The notes beneath the pieces were generated by a model. The model had not been told where the DNA came from. It saw only the letters and a list, made by a program, of their open reading frames with translations, and ran no database searches. From NCBI GenBank assembly GCA_028678635.1, contig JAJRDC010000157.1, forward strand, positions 1 to 9,417: a stretch of 9,417 bases of DNA, written 5' to 3'. Made by a program: the position numbers and the translations under genes. This DNA is from Methanomicrobiales archaeon. Lineage in GTDB: Archaea > Halobacteriota > Methanomicrobia > Methanomicrobiales > JACTUA01. The stretch's first letter is position 1. Each line of letters begins with the position of its first letter. Positions 1 through 6,904 of this stretch are shown here, in pieces.

Positions 1-102
1 GTGGCCCATCGCCTCGGCCTGCTCCCGGAGCCGGATCAGGGCGGTCAGCTGCTCGGAGGACCCCATCACCTGCCGGTCCACGAAGACCCCCAGGTCAGCC
101 AT
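1..102 (-). CDS. Start of a probable ATP-grasp (RimK-like) ligase, cut by the window edge
   Basis: Only the first 34 codons are present, reading MADLGVFVDRQVMGSS and ending at AEAMGH. The short beta strand followed by a helix rich in Leu, Arg and Glu and closing in 'A.GH' resembles the first unit of the pre-ATP-grasp fold in RimK-type ligases, which join an amino acid to a carboxylate using ATP. The catalytic ATP-grasp core would lie outside the window, so this rests on a weak N-terminal resemblance plus context. The ATG at 102 sits in an ATGGCTGA overlap with the stop of the upstream gene and follows GGAGGAG with close spacing, so translation is probably coupled. The upstream gene looks like the N-terminal domain that usually accompanies such ligases. 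The substrate is unknown. Confidence 0.55.
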   Translation of the reverse strand, partial: MADLGVFVDRQVMGSSEQLTALIRLREQAEAMGH

Positions 103-745
103 GGCACTCCTCCTCCAGGACGCGGGTGAGGATGCCCCGCTCCTCCCCAGACAGGCTCGAGTACCTGACCGGTGTCAGGGCAGAGAGGGCGAACCGGTCT
201 CCCGTCTGCGCGAAGATGCAGTTTACGAGCGGCAGGCGGAAGACCCGGTAGATCCCGGCGCAGAGGTCACCGACCCCGTCCGGGGCCCCGGCCGTTTTCC
301 CGAAGATGGCGGTCACCGGGAAGATCTCAGTCTCCCCGCCGATGGGCTGGTAGCAGAAGGGGTACTTCCCGGCGTTCGTGATAAACCGCACCACCCGTGC
401 CGCGGTCTCCGGGTCCCTCACCACCGAGTACTCGGAGGGATCGGCAAAGTAGTGGACTCCGTACAGGATCGCCGGAAGCGGAACCTGCCGGTCCGAGATC
501 TCCCAGGGAAGTACGGGGATTCCGGCCTGCTCCGCCCGGGCAAGGCAGACGGGCACCACGTAAGCCTCCAGCGTCTCCCGGGACGAGGGAACCGGGGTCT
601 TCCCCTCCACCTCCAGGCTCACGATCCGGTAGTAGGTCTCGGTCTTGAAGGAGTAGTCCTCGCTGATCACGTACGTCTCGCCACCAAGGTGGCGGAGGTG
701 GATGGAAGCCGTGGTGAAGGGATCGCTCCGGGCTCTCCTCACCAC
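95..745 (-). CDS. RimK-like ATP-grasp N-terminal (RLAN-type) domain protein
   Basis: This is a soluble 216-residue protein with no signal peptide or membrane segment. Its clearest block is ISEDYSFKTETYYR at residues 27-40, followed by a 'VSLEVEGKTPVPS' stretch (42-54). This resembles the 'Y.Y...GYYVSLLAEARGH..P' signature of the RLAN domain (PF14401), normally fused ahead of a RimK-like ATP-grasp ligase. Here that module is a gene of its own that overlaps the next reading frame by 8 nt, consistent with a two-subunit ligase. The start is GTG, with a second GTG adjacent; an in-frame TGA lies two codons upstream, and GGGGGGTGAC (751-760) provides a good ribosome binding site about 6 nt before the first GTG. 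Cysteines are at residues 67, 131, 162, 176 and 214, with no clear metal motif. The family assignment is from remembered motif similarity; the reaction and substrate are unknown. Confidence 0.6.
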   Translation of the reverse strand: MVRRARSDPFTTASIHLRHLGGETYVISEDYSFKTETYYRIVSLEVEGKTPVPSSRETLEAYVVPVCLARAEQAGIPVLPWEISDRQVPLPAILYGVHYFADPSEYSVVRDPETAARVVRFITNAGKYPFCYQPIGGETEIFPVTAIFGKTAGAPDGVGDLCAGIYRVFRLPLVNCIFAQTGDRFALSALTPVRYSSLSGEERGILTRVLEEECHG

Positions 746-927
746 CGGCCGTCACCCCCCGCGCTGCAGGGTTCCGGAAGGGGAAGGCGGGTTCCGTGGA
801 CGGAGTCTTCCGTGGCGCTGCAGGGATCGGGAAAACCGGATCGGCCGGAAGGGGTCTCGGGGTGCGCCACCGTCGTATCCTCGGAGGGATGCTCCGGAGT
901 TCTTCTGCCCGGAATCTGCGGTGGCTC

Positions 928-941
928 GGGATTTATGCCTT
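928..941 (-). promoter_or_regulatory. Possible TATA box for the RLAN/ATP-grasp unit
   Basis: Read on the minus strand this is GGCATAAATCCC preceded by GAAGAAA, an archaeal-like BRE plus TATA arrangement. It is the most AT-rich patch upstream of the GTG at 745. Initiation about 25 nt downstream would leave a leader of roughly 160 nt, unusually long. A second weak candidate is the minus-strand GGATTATTCTC near 1075-1085. Confidence 0.3.
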
Positions 942-1109
942 TCTTCGGACCGGTGAGGATGACAACGGTGGCGGGCGTCCCCCGCAGAAACGGGTTGGGT
1001 CCGGCACATCCTGGCCCATCAGGGTGCGGGACCAGCAGGGGGCGCCGTCCTATTCCGCCGCCTTCACCCGATGAGAATAATCCTGTCGCCGACCCGGGGT
1101 GAGGAGCGC

Positions 1110-1141
1110 GGGGACACCAGGAGACCCGGAGGTTGTGCCCC
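1110..1141 (-). terminator. Hairpin immediately after the phoU stop codon
   Basis: On the minus strand, GGGGCAC (1141-1135) can pair with GTGTCCCC (1117-1110), leaving one bulged T, with a loop of about 17 nt. It begins directly after the phoU TGA and could end or stabilise the pst operon transcript. No T-run follows, so a terminator role is a guess. Confidence 0.3.
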
Positions 1142-1792
1142 TCAGGTGATCTCCACGCGTTCCCCGGTGACCATGAAGTGGACCTTCTCTGCGATCTTGC
1201 AGGCATGGTCACCACTGCGTTCAAGGTACCGGGCGATCAGGACGTAATTCGTACAGATGGGGATCTTCTTCGGGTCATCAGTCATGGCCGTGATGCACCC
1301 GTTGAGGGTAGAGAGGAAGAGCGCGTCCACCTCGTCATCCCGCTTCCCCATGTTCTCGATGGGGGAGATGCTATCGTGTGCATATGCAGTGAGCCCTTCG
1401 TCCACCATGCTGCAGACGATATTCGCCATCCGGGGAATGTGAAAGAAGTCGCGGACGGGAGACATCCCCACACTCTTCTCTGCCACCACCGCGATGTCCT
1501 TCCCGTATATCCCGATTCGGGTGAGGTACGTGATGATCTTCAGGGTGCAGGCAATGGCCCGGAGGTCCTGTGCCATGGGCTGGTAGAGGGCCATGAGCCG
1601 GAGGGCCTCCTCCTCGATGGACTCGTCCCATCCGGCCAGCCTCTCCTTCCTTTTCATCACCCAGTCTGCCAGTTTCAGGTCCTGGTTCGTCAGGGCCTGG
1701 GTTCCCCTCTGAAGCATGGTCTGGGAGAGAGAACCCATCTCGAGGGTGTGTTCCTTCATCATCTCCAGCTCTGTGTGGAACTTCTCAACCAT
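1142..1792 (-). CDS. phoU: Phosphate transport system regulator PhoU
   Basis: This 216-residue all-helical cytoplasmic protein has the usual PhoU length and two-repeat form. The second repeat carries the metal-binding signature YLERSGDHACKIAEKV at 189-204. The first repeat has the related YLTRIGIYGKDIAVVAE at 89-105, in which the usual Glu and Asp of the E..GD motif are replaced, so metal clusters may form mainly through the second half. PhoU proteins act with the Pst transporter, limiting uptake when phosphate is plentiful and signalling transporter state. It is last in the pst operon. Its ATG lies 8 nt after the pstB TAG, and AGGTGGTC overlapping that stop is the ribosome binding site. There is no DNA-binding domain, unlike the second PhoU-family protein at 5780-6796. 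Archaea lack a standard PhoR-PhoB partner in most cases, so its signalling partner here is unknown. Confidence 0.93.
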   Translation of the reverse strand: MVEKFHTELEMMKEHTLEMGSLSQTMLQRGTQALTNQDLKLADWVMKRKERLAGWDESIEEEALRLMALYQPMAQDLRAIACTLKIITYLTRIGIYGKDIAVVAEKSVGMSPVRDFFHIPRMANIVCSMVDEGLTAYAHDSISPIENMGKRDDEVDALFLSTLNGCITAMTDDPKKIPICTNYVLIARYLERSGDHACKIAEKVHFMVTGERVEIT

Positions 1793-1800
1793 GTGACCAC

Positions 1801-2568
1801 CTACCCGAATCTGCCGGTGATATAATTTGTCGTGAGTTCCTCCCGGGGATTCTCAAAGATGACTGTTGTCTCTCCAAACTCAATGAGCTTTCCCAAATAC
1901 ATGAACCCGGTGAAGTCCGAAACCCGGGCCGCCTGCTGCATGTTGTGGGTGACGATAACGACGGTGTACTTCCTCTTGAGGATTTCGATGAGGTTCTCGA
2001 TCTTTGCCGTCGCGATGGGGTCGAGGGCCGAGCAGGGCTCGTCCATGAGGATGATCTCCGGCTCCACCGCGAGGCACCGGGCGATGCAGAGACGCTGCTG
2101 CTGCCCGCCCGAGAGGCCGGTCGCGGGATCATGGAGGCGGTCGTTCACTTCGTTCCAGAGGACCGCCGCCTGGAGGCTCTCCTTCACGATCCGGTCGAGG
2201 TCCCCCTTTTCTCTGATCCCGTGGATCCGCGGCCCGTAGGCCACGTTTTCGTAGATCGATTTCGGGAAGGGGTTCGGCTTCTGGAAGACCATCCCCACCT
2301 TCTTCCGGATACCCACGATATCCACCAGGGGTCCATAGATGTCCTGACCGTCGATGAGGACCTTTCCCCCGATCCGGCAGCCATCGATGAGGTCGTTCAT
2401 CCGGTTAAAGACCCGGATAAGGGTGGACTTGCCGCATCCCGAGGGGCCGATGAGGGCCGTTACCTGGTTCTTCTCCACCTCCATGGTCACCCCTGCGAGA
2501 GCCTGTTTCTCGCCGTACCAGAGGCTCAGGTTCTCGGTCCTGATGACGGGGGGGCTCTTCTCTGTCAT
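1801..2568 (-). CDS. pstB: Phosphate ABC transporter ATP-binding protein PstB
   Basis: This 255-residue ATPase is of normal PstB length and drives phosphate import by hydrolysing ATP on the cytoplasmic face of the permease. All ABC motifs are intact: Walker [10 protein letters not shown] (41-49), Q-loop Gln96 in [12 protein letters not shown], signature LSGGQQQR (152-159), Walker B IILMDEP (172-178), D-loop SALDP (180-184) and switch His208 in VTHNMQQA. The '[16 protein letters not shown]' block and 'DEPCSALDP' are typical of PstB rather than other ABC ATPases. Its ATG follows the permease stop TGA by one nucleotide, with the ribosome binding site AGGTGGTGA lying across the end of that gene, so the two are probably translated together. 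Because the permease is a single chain, two PstB subunits would dock on the two EAA loops of one polypeptide. Confidence 0.97.
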   Translation of the reverse strand: MTEKSPPVIRTENLSLWYGEKQALAGVTMEVEKNQVTALIGPSGCGKSTLIRVFNRMNDLIDGCRIGGKVLIDGQDIYGPLVDIVGIRKKVGMVFQKPNPFPKSIYENVAYGPRIHGIREKGDLDRIVKESLQAAVLWNEVNDRLHDPATGLSGGQQQRLCIARCLAVEPEIILMDEPCSALDPIATAKIENLIEILKRKYTVVIVTHNMQQAARVSDFTGFMYLGKLIEFGETTVIFENPREELTTNYITGRFG

Positions 2569-2569
2569 G

Positions 2570-4612
2570 TCACCACCTCACTGTCCGCCGGAAATGACTC
2601 CGGAGGATGATGGCTATGCTGTAGATCCCAACAACGAGGGTGAGGAGGACGAGGGCGGTTCCGTACTGGTTCGTTGTCGCGCCCGGAACGTTCGTTGCGA
2701 GGATGTAGAGGTGGTAGGGGAGGGCCATGACCGGGTCGAGGAGGGACGAGGGGAGGAACCGCTGGGAGAAGACCACGGCGGTGAACATGATGGGGGCGGT
2801 CTCCCCCGCTGCCCTCCCCACGGCAAGGATCGCCCCGGTGAGAACACCGGGCATGGCCGGGGGGACCACCACCCTGCTCACGGTCTGCCACTTCGTGGCC
2901 CCGAGGGCGAGGCTTCCCTCCCGGAGCCCCTGCGGGACGCTTTTCAACGCCTCCTCCGTTGTCCGGATGATGGTGGGGAGGACCATGAGGGCGAGGGTAA
3001 CCTGCCCCGCAATGAGGGATACCCCGAGGTCGAGGGCGATGACGAGGAAGGCAAACCCGAAGAGGCCGAAGACGATGGACGGGGTCCCGTTCAGGAGGTC
3101 GACCCCGGTCCGGACGAGCCGGACGAGCCTCCCCTCCCGGTTGTACTCCACCAGGTAGATGGCGGCGCAGATGCCGACGGGGAGAGCGAGGAGCATGGCC
3201 CCTGCGACCAGGTACAGCGTCCCGACGATGGCAGGGTAAATGCCCCCGCCCCTCCCCAGGTTCCGGGGGTACCCGGTGAGGAACTCCCAGGAGATGGCAG
3301 GGAGCCCGTGCACGATGATGTCCCAGAGGATGACCCCGAGGACGATGAGTACAATACCGGTTGCAACCGCCATAAGGAAGAAGGCGAACCGCTCGGTGAT
3401 CCCGGGAGAGATCCTGGGTTTGAGGAGGTAGTATGCAGTGACAGCCCCGAGAACCGCCAGCGCGGCCCCGTGCCCGAGGGCGAGATCCACGGCGAGGATG
3501 GCGAGGCATCCCAGGAGGACCGCGGCAGGCCTGCGGGCCGCAGTGGCGATACCCCCAACGGCGCCCGCGGCCCTCCTCCATGGTGGGGCCGCCCCTCCCT
3601 CTTGCCGGGGAGCAGCCGGGACCTGGCCGCCCTGGATTCTCCCGATGATCCAGGCTGCGGCCATGTTCACGAGGAGGGTGATGACGAGGAGGAGGAGTGC
3701 GACTCCGAAGAGGGCGGCGTAATGGTCGCTCCCGGCCGCCACCTCACCGGTCTCGATGCCGAGGGTGGCGGTGAGTGTCCGGATCGGGGAGAAGACATTC
3801 CAGATGGGGCTCGGGATGATGGCCGCATTCCCGCAGACCATGAGTACAGCCATGGTCTCCCCGACGGCCCTCCCGATCCCCAGGATGACCGCGGCGGTGA
3901 TCCCGGAGAGGGCCGAGGGGACCACCACCCTGCTCACGGTCTGCCACTTCGTGGCCCCGAGGGCGAGGCTCCCCTCCCGGAGCTCACGGGGAACGGCCCT
4001 GAGAGCGTCCTCGGAGACTGAGGTGATGGTGGGGAGGGTCATGATGGCGAGGAGGATGGATCCCGCGAGCCAGGTGAGGCCGGATGCGAGATCGAAGGTG
4101 ACCCGGAGGGCCTCGGTCAGGATGACGAGTCCGAAGAACCCGTAGACCACGGAGGGGATGCCGGCCAGGAGCTCGATGGCCGGCTTGAGGATGCCCTCCA
4201 CTCGACTCGATGCGATCTCGGCCGTGAAGATGGCGCAGCCGAGGGAGAGGGGGATGGCGATGACCATGGCGCCCAGAGTGACGAGGATGGTGCCCACGAC
4301 GAGGGCAAGGGTCCCATACAGGGGTGGAACCCCGGTGGGATTCCATTCTGCCCCGGTGAGGAACTCCCAGACCCCGGCGACGGGGAAGATGGGGAGGGCC
4401 TGTGAGAAGATGTAGGCAAGGATGAAGAGGACCGAAACGATGGCAACGGTGGAGGCGAGGAAGAGGAGCCCGTGGATCGCCTGCTCTTTCCCGTACGCCC
4501 GGGGGAAGGGGAGCCCTCCCGGCTGCGCTGGACCGGAGGGTGGAGGGCATGTCGCCGGCCCGCCGGGCGATTCCAGAGCGGGCAGGGGGGCGGGCTCTAA
4601 GGGGCCGTTCAT
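2570..4612 (-). CDS. Fused phosphate ABC transporter permease PstC-PstA
   Basis: This uninterrupted 680-residue frame contains both Pst permeases, which are normally separate proteins of about 300 residues. Residues 1-45 are a Pro-rich cytoplasmic tail. The PstC half (about 46-325) has around six hydrophobic segments and the EAA loop beginning [20 protein letters not shown] at 202. The PstA half (about 405-680) has around six more and a second EAA loop starting [20 protein letters not shown] at 554. Between them, 326-352 is a Gly/Ala/Pro-rich linker and 362-397 looks like two extra membrane helices. The helix count keeps both EAA loops in the cytoplasm where PstB binds. The ATG at 4612 is the first usable start after an in-frame TGA and has only a weak ribosome binding site. 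I found no ribosome binding site with ATG or GTG near the PstA boundary, so a separate PstA is unlikely. It lies between pstS and pstB. Confidence 0.93.
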   Translation of the reverse strand: MNGPLEPAPLPALESPGGPATCPPPSGPAQPGGLPFPRAYGKEQAIHGLLFLASTVAIVSVLFILAYIFSQALPIFPVAGVWEFLTGAEWNPTGVPPLYGTLALVVGTILVTLGAMVIAIPLSLGCAIFTAEIASSRVEGILKPAIELLAGIPSVVYGFFGLVILTEALRVTFDLASGLTWLAGSILLAIMTLPTITSVSEDALRAVPRELREGSLALGATKWQTVSRVVVPSALSGITAAVILGIGRAVGETMAVLMVCGNAAIIPSPIWNVFSPIRTLTATLGIETGEVAAGSDHYAALFGVALLLLVITLLVNMAAAWIIGRIQGGQVPAAPRQEGGAAPPWRRAAGAVGGIATAARRPAAVLLGCLAILAVDLALGHGAALAVLGAVTAYYLLKPRISPGITERFAFFLMAVATGIVLIVLGVILWDIIVHGLPAISWEFLTGYPRNLGRGGGIYPAIVGTLYLVAGAMLLALPVGICAAIYLVEYNREGRLVRLVRTGVDLLNGTPSIVFGLFGFAFLVIALDLGVSLIAGQVTLALMVLPTIIRTTEEALKSVPQGLREGSLALGATKWQTVSRVVVPPAMPGVLTGAILAVGRAAGETAPIMFTAVVFSQRFLPSSLLDPVMALPYHLYILATNVPGATTNQYGTALVLLTLVVGIYSIAIILRSHFRRTVRW
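2861..2927. repeat. Intragenic near-identical repeat, copy in the PstA half
   Basis: This 67-nt segment encodes the second EAA loop and matches 3917-3983 with a single mismatch (T at 2915 against C at 3971); 2861-2914 is an unbroken 54-nt identity. Synonymous positions match too, which protein constraint alone does not explain. Confidence 0.95.
3917..3983. repeat. Intragenic near-identical repeat, copy in the PstC half
   Basis: This is the partner of 2861-2927, in the same orientation and about 1,056 nt away. It encodes the EAA loop of the PstC half. Similarity drops sharply on both sides except for a short block around GATGGTGGGGAGG (near 2967 and 4024). Confidence 0.95.
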
Positions 4613-4638
4613 GAAGGACAGTACCTGTTCACACCATG

Positions 4639-4669
4639 CCTCACATCAATCCTTCGAAAAGGGGTGAGG
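4639..4669 (-). promoter_or_regulatory. Small inverted repeat in the pstS-pstCA spacer
   Basis: CCTCAC (4639-4644) and GTGAGG (4664-4669) can form a 6-bp stem directly after the pstS stop, in a 57-nt spacer that is much longer than the other spacers of this operon. Such a hairpin could protect the upstream message and raise pstS over the permease, as is common for binding-protein genes. The stem is short and may be chance. Confidence 0.25.
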
Positions 4670-5638
4670 TCAGGCGAGGGGCACAAATCCCTGGTCGGCA
4701 ACGATCTTCTGCCCGTCCCTGGAGAGGATGAAGTCGAGGTAGTCCTGGGCAAGGCCGGAGGGCTGGCCCTTCGTGATCATGTACAGGGGGCGTGAAATGG
4801 GGTACTGGTGGGAGAGGATGGTCGCGATGCTGGGGGTGACCGGCTTCCCGTTCGAGTAGATGGCGATGGGCTTCACGGTCGAATCGATAAAGCCGAGGCC
4901 CACATAGCCGACCGCTCCGGGAGTCTGGGCAACGGTCTGCTTTACCGCGCCATTGGAGTTCATCTCCCGCATGTCGGACCGGTACTTCTCGTTCTTCATC
5001 ACGGCCTCGCTGAAATAGACCCTCGTCCCCGAGGTGCTGTCACGCCCGATGGTCACCGGGTAGGTGAGGGTGCCGCCGACGGAGTCCCAGCCCTGGTACG
5101 TGCCGTTATAGAGGCCCCTGACCTGGTCCAGGGTGAGGGCCGAGACCGGGTTCTGGGGATGTACAATGACCACGACGGCGTCGGTCGCAACGTCAATGGG
5201 ATTGAGACCCGGGTACTTTGCCTTCTCTGCGTCGCTGATCTCCCGGGAGGACATTCCGATGTCCGCAGTCCCCTCGCCAATGGCCTGGACACCGACGGAT
5301 GAACCCCCACCGGCCACCTGGATGTCGGCCCTGAGGTTCTTGTCCATATAGGCATCTGCTTCAGCCTGCGCGATGGGGAGGACCGTAGTCGACCCGGTCA
5401 CCTTCAGCTTCCCGGCGATCTGGGAAGGCGTTGCCGCTGTAGTCACCGCGGTCGGCGTTGTCGGCGCCGGTGATCCCGGCATGGTTGTCTGGCCTGGAAC
5501 CGCCGTGGTCGACACCGGCGTGGCCGCCGTGGTGGGTACAGGCTTCTGTTCAGGGGTGCCCGTGCACCCGCTCGCAAAGATCCCCAGCAGGAGGAGCCCT
5601 GCCAGGATCAGGGGAATTGAACGATACCACGTATTCAT
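4670..5638 (-). CDS. pstS: Phosphate-binding lipoprotein PstS
   Basis: This 322-residue extracytoplasmic phosphate receptor delivers phosphate to the Pst permease. It begins with a lipoprotein signal peptide: hydrophobic residues 8-20, then FASGC with Cys25 as the likely lipidated residue. Residues 26-74 are a Thr/Pro/Ala-rich spacer, typical of archaeal surface lipoproteins and probably a flexible tether. The binding domain follows with PstS phosphate-contact motifs: GSTTV (82-86), GGGSSVG (110-116), the RDSTSGTR loop (199-206) and GAVGYVG (241-247). The ATG at 5638 has GGTGA only 3 nt upstream, which is close but usable, and an AT-rich promoter lies beyond. It is first in the pst operon and divergent from the AbrB-PhoU regulator, so induction under phosphate starvation is likely but is not shown by the sequence. 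Confidence 0.96.
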   Translation of the reverse strand: MNTWYRSIPLILAGLLLLGIFASGCTGTPEQKPVPTTAATPVSTTAVPGQTTMPGSPAPTTPTAVTTAATPSQIAGKLKVTGSTTVLPIAQAEADAYMDKNLRADIQVAGGGSSVGVQAIGEGTADIGMSSREISDAEKAKYPGLNPIDVATDAVVVIVHPQNPVSALTLDQVRGLYNGTYQGWDSVGGTLTYPVTIGRDSTSGTRVYFSEAVMKNEKYRSDMREMNSNGAVKQTVAQTPGAVGYVGLGFIDSTVKPIAIYSNGKPVTPSIATILSHQYPISRPLYMITKGQPSGLAQDYLDFILSRDGQKIVADQGFVPLA

Positions 5639-5685
5639 CTGTCACCGCATCAGAAATCGATAGCAGAAGTTAAAGGGATATTCGA

Positions 5686-5713
5686 CGTATATTATATTAG
5701 TATATATATTCTC
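5686..5713 (-). promoter_or_regulatory. Promoter (TATA/BRE) of the pst operon
   Basis: Read on the minus strand this is GAGAATATATATACTAATAT followed by AATATACG. GAGAA just upstream of TATATATA is BRE-like. A transcript starting about 25 nt downstream would begin near 5665-5680, giving a short leader with GGTGA before the pstS ATG. Two overlapping TATA-like blocks are present and I cannot say which is used. Confidence 0.6.
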
Positions 5714-5734
5714 AATGGATGCTAGAGATATATA
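5702..5734. promoter_or_regulatory. Imperfect dyad between the divergent promoters, candidate operator
   Basis: ATATATATTCTC (5702-5713) and GAGATATATA (5725-5734) are inverted copies, allowing one extra T, around the 11-nt spacer AATGGATGCTA. The dyad overlaps the TATA boxes of both divergent genes, so a dimeric regulator bound here would block both. Two outward-facing TATA boxes also produce such symmetry by themselves, so operator function is inference. Confidence 0.35.
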
Positions 5735-5748
5735 GAAAGATATATTTT
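5731..5748 (+). promoter_or_regulatory. Promoter (TATA/BRE) of the AbrB-PhoU gene
   Basis: The plus strand reads TATAGAAAGATATATTTT, with AGAAAG as BRE and ATATATTT as TATA box. Expected initiation near 5765 would leave only about 15 nt before the ATG at 5780. No Shine-Dalgarno sequence is visible there, so the message may have a very short leader or be leaderless. Confidence 0.6.
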
Positions 5749-5779
5749 CCCGCCGGCCCGGATCTTCCTGTCTGACAGC

Positions 5780-6796
5780 ATGACGGAGATCCGGAAGGTC
5801 CAGATCACGGGCGGCTCCTCATACATCATCTCCCTCCCCAAGGAGTGGGCAAAGGGCCACAAGATCAAGAAGAACGACCCCCTCGCCATCTCTGTCCAGC
5901 CCGATGGCAACCTGCTCATCTCCCCCCGAATCTCACGGGAGCAGGTCCAGCGGGTGAAGGAACTGGACCTCTCCGGCATCCGGGATGCAACTGCCCTCTT
6001 CCGGCTCCTGATCGCTGCCTACATCGACGGGTTCACCGTGATCCGGATCCGGGGTGAGCGCCGGCTTCCCCCCTTTGTCCGGCGGGCCGTCCGGGACTTC
6101 ACCCAGATGACAATCGGGCAGGAGGTGGCCGAGGAGACGGACCAGTCCATCACCATCAAGGACCTGCTGAACCCCCTGGAGATGCCCTTTGACCGGACCC
6201 TCAGCCGGATGGTCGTCATCGTACGGTCCATGCACGAGGATGCCATCGGGGCACTGGAGACCGGGAACGCAGCCCTCGCCCAGGACGTGGTCTCCCGCGA
6301 CAATGACGTGGACCGGCTCCACTGGCTCGTGGCCCGCCAGTTCAACCTGGTGCTGATCGACCCCACCCTCTCCCGGAACATGAACCTCACCCTGCCCATG
6401 GCCGCGAGCTATTTTACCATGAGCCGGATCGTGGAACGGATCGGGGATCATGCCGTGCGAATCGCCGAGAACGTTCCGGTGCTCCTCTCCGTGAAGGTGG
6501 AGAAGGGCCTTGTCGCGGACCTGAAGGAGGCCACCACCCTTGCCCTGGAACTCCTCCGGAAGAGCACCGATGCCTTCTTTGCCGACGACATCGATGCTGC
6601 CCATACCACCCTCACGGCCATCGCTGCCCTCGAGGAGCGGTGCAGCCGCATCGCCCACCGCGCTTCCCCCCTGAAGGGGGAGACGGCCGTTGCCCTCGGG
6701 TATGTCATCGGGTCCATCCAGCGTATCGGCGAGTACTCGGCCGACATCTGCGAGAACACGATCAACCACCTGGTGGCCGAGCCCAGGGGCGGATGA
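5780..6796 (+). CDS. PhoU-family regulator with AbrB/SpoVT DNA-binding domain
   Basis: This is a 338-residue cytoplasmic protein. Residues 3-50 form an AbrB/SpoVT swapped-hairpin DNA-binding domain, RKVQITGGSSYIISLPKEWA then a basic KGHKIKKND turn, a pattern typical of archaeal PhoU-like regulators. The rest holds two PhoU repeats: RIVERIGDHAVRIAENV at 216-232 is a canonical metal-binding signature, and SIQRIGEYSADICENTINH at 312-330 is a variant with GE for GD. The family links phosphate or transporter state to transcription. It is divergent from pstS across a 141-bp AT-rich promoter region, so the pst operon and its own gene are the obvious targets, though this is inferred from position. 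The ATG is supported by the domain starting at once and by the closely placed TATA box; no ribosome binding site is seen. It is distinct from the shorter PhoU at 1142-1792. Confidence 0.88.
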   Translation: MTEIRKVQITGGSSYIISLPKEWAKGHKIKKNDPLAISVQPDGNLLISPRISREQVQRVKELDLSGIRDATALFRLLIAAYIDGFTVIRIRGERRLPPFVRRAVRDFTQMTIGQEVAEETDQSITIKDLLNPLEMPFDRTLSRMVVIVRSMHEDAIGALETGNAALAQDVVSRDNDVDRLHWLVARQFNLVLIDPTLSRNMNLTLPMAASYFTMSRIVERIGDHAVRIAENVPVLLSVKVEKGLVADLKEATTLALELLRKSTDAFFADDIDAAHTTLTAIAALEERCSRIAHRASPLKGETAVALGYVIGSIQRIGEYSADICENTINHLVAEPRGG

Positions 6797-6904
6797 CCGT
6801 CTCTTGCGGATTTTCCCCTCCCCTTTCAGGTTCCCGCCGCGGGGCAAAGATATTAGAAACGGCGAGGCGCACGGTTCCTCAAAGGAGACGCAGGAGGTGT
6901 ACCG
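6797..6904 (+). promoter_or_regulatory. ruvCAB promoter and leader
   Basis: GCAAAGATATTAGAAAC (about 6843-6860) looks like a BRE plus TATA box. Initiation would fall near 6875-6880, leaving a leader of about 27 nt that contains GGAGGTG at 6893-6899, five nucleotides before the ruvC GTG. A pyrimidine-rich run, TTTTCCCCTCCCCTTTC (6811-6827), just past the AbrB-PhoU stop may help end that upstream transcript. Confidence 0.5.

Larger units (their letters stand above)
746..1141. other. Intergenic region without a supported gene
   Basis: This stretch lies between phoU and the RLAN-type gene, both on the minus strand. Open frames cross it on both strands, but they are Arg/Pro/Gly-rich, lack convincing ribosome binding sites and match no family I recognise. 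It holds a hairpin just past the phoU stop, a possible minus-strand TATA box near 928-941, and a repeat-rich leader. In the leader, GCGCTGCAGGG occurs at 761-771 and 815-825, CCGGAAGGGG at 774-783 and 845-854, and a nested hairpin pairs 782-786 with 807-811 around a 793-796/801-804 stem. No tRNA or other known RNA was recognised. Confidence 0.5.

Noticed and set aside
101..1102. Long plus-strand open frame of 333 codons, and the smaller frames around 739-1224
   Set aside because: It runs antisense to the RLAN gene and through the intergenic region, is Arg/Gly/Pro-rich with no family motif, and its start lies inside the reverse gene. High GC content produces such frames readily. A nearby ATG at 959 has GGTGAGG directly abutting it, too close to be a ribosome binding site.
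2354..4021. Plus-strand open frame of 555 codons, very acidic
   Set aside because: It lies opposite the fused permease and pstB. Its Asp/Glu/Gly/Pro composition is the reverse complement of hydrophobic membrane codons, so it is a shadow.
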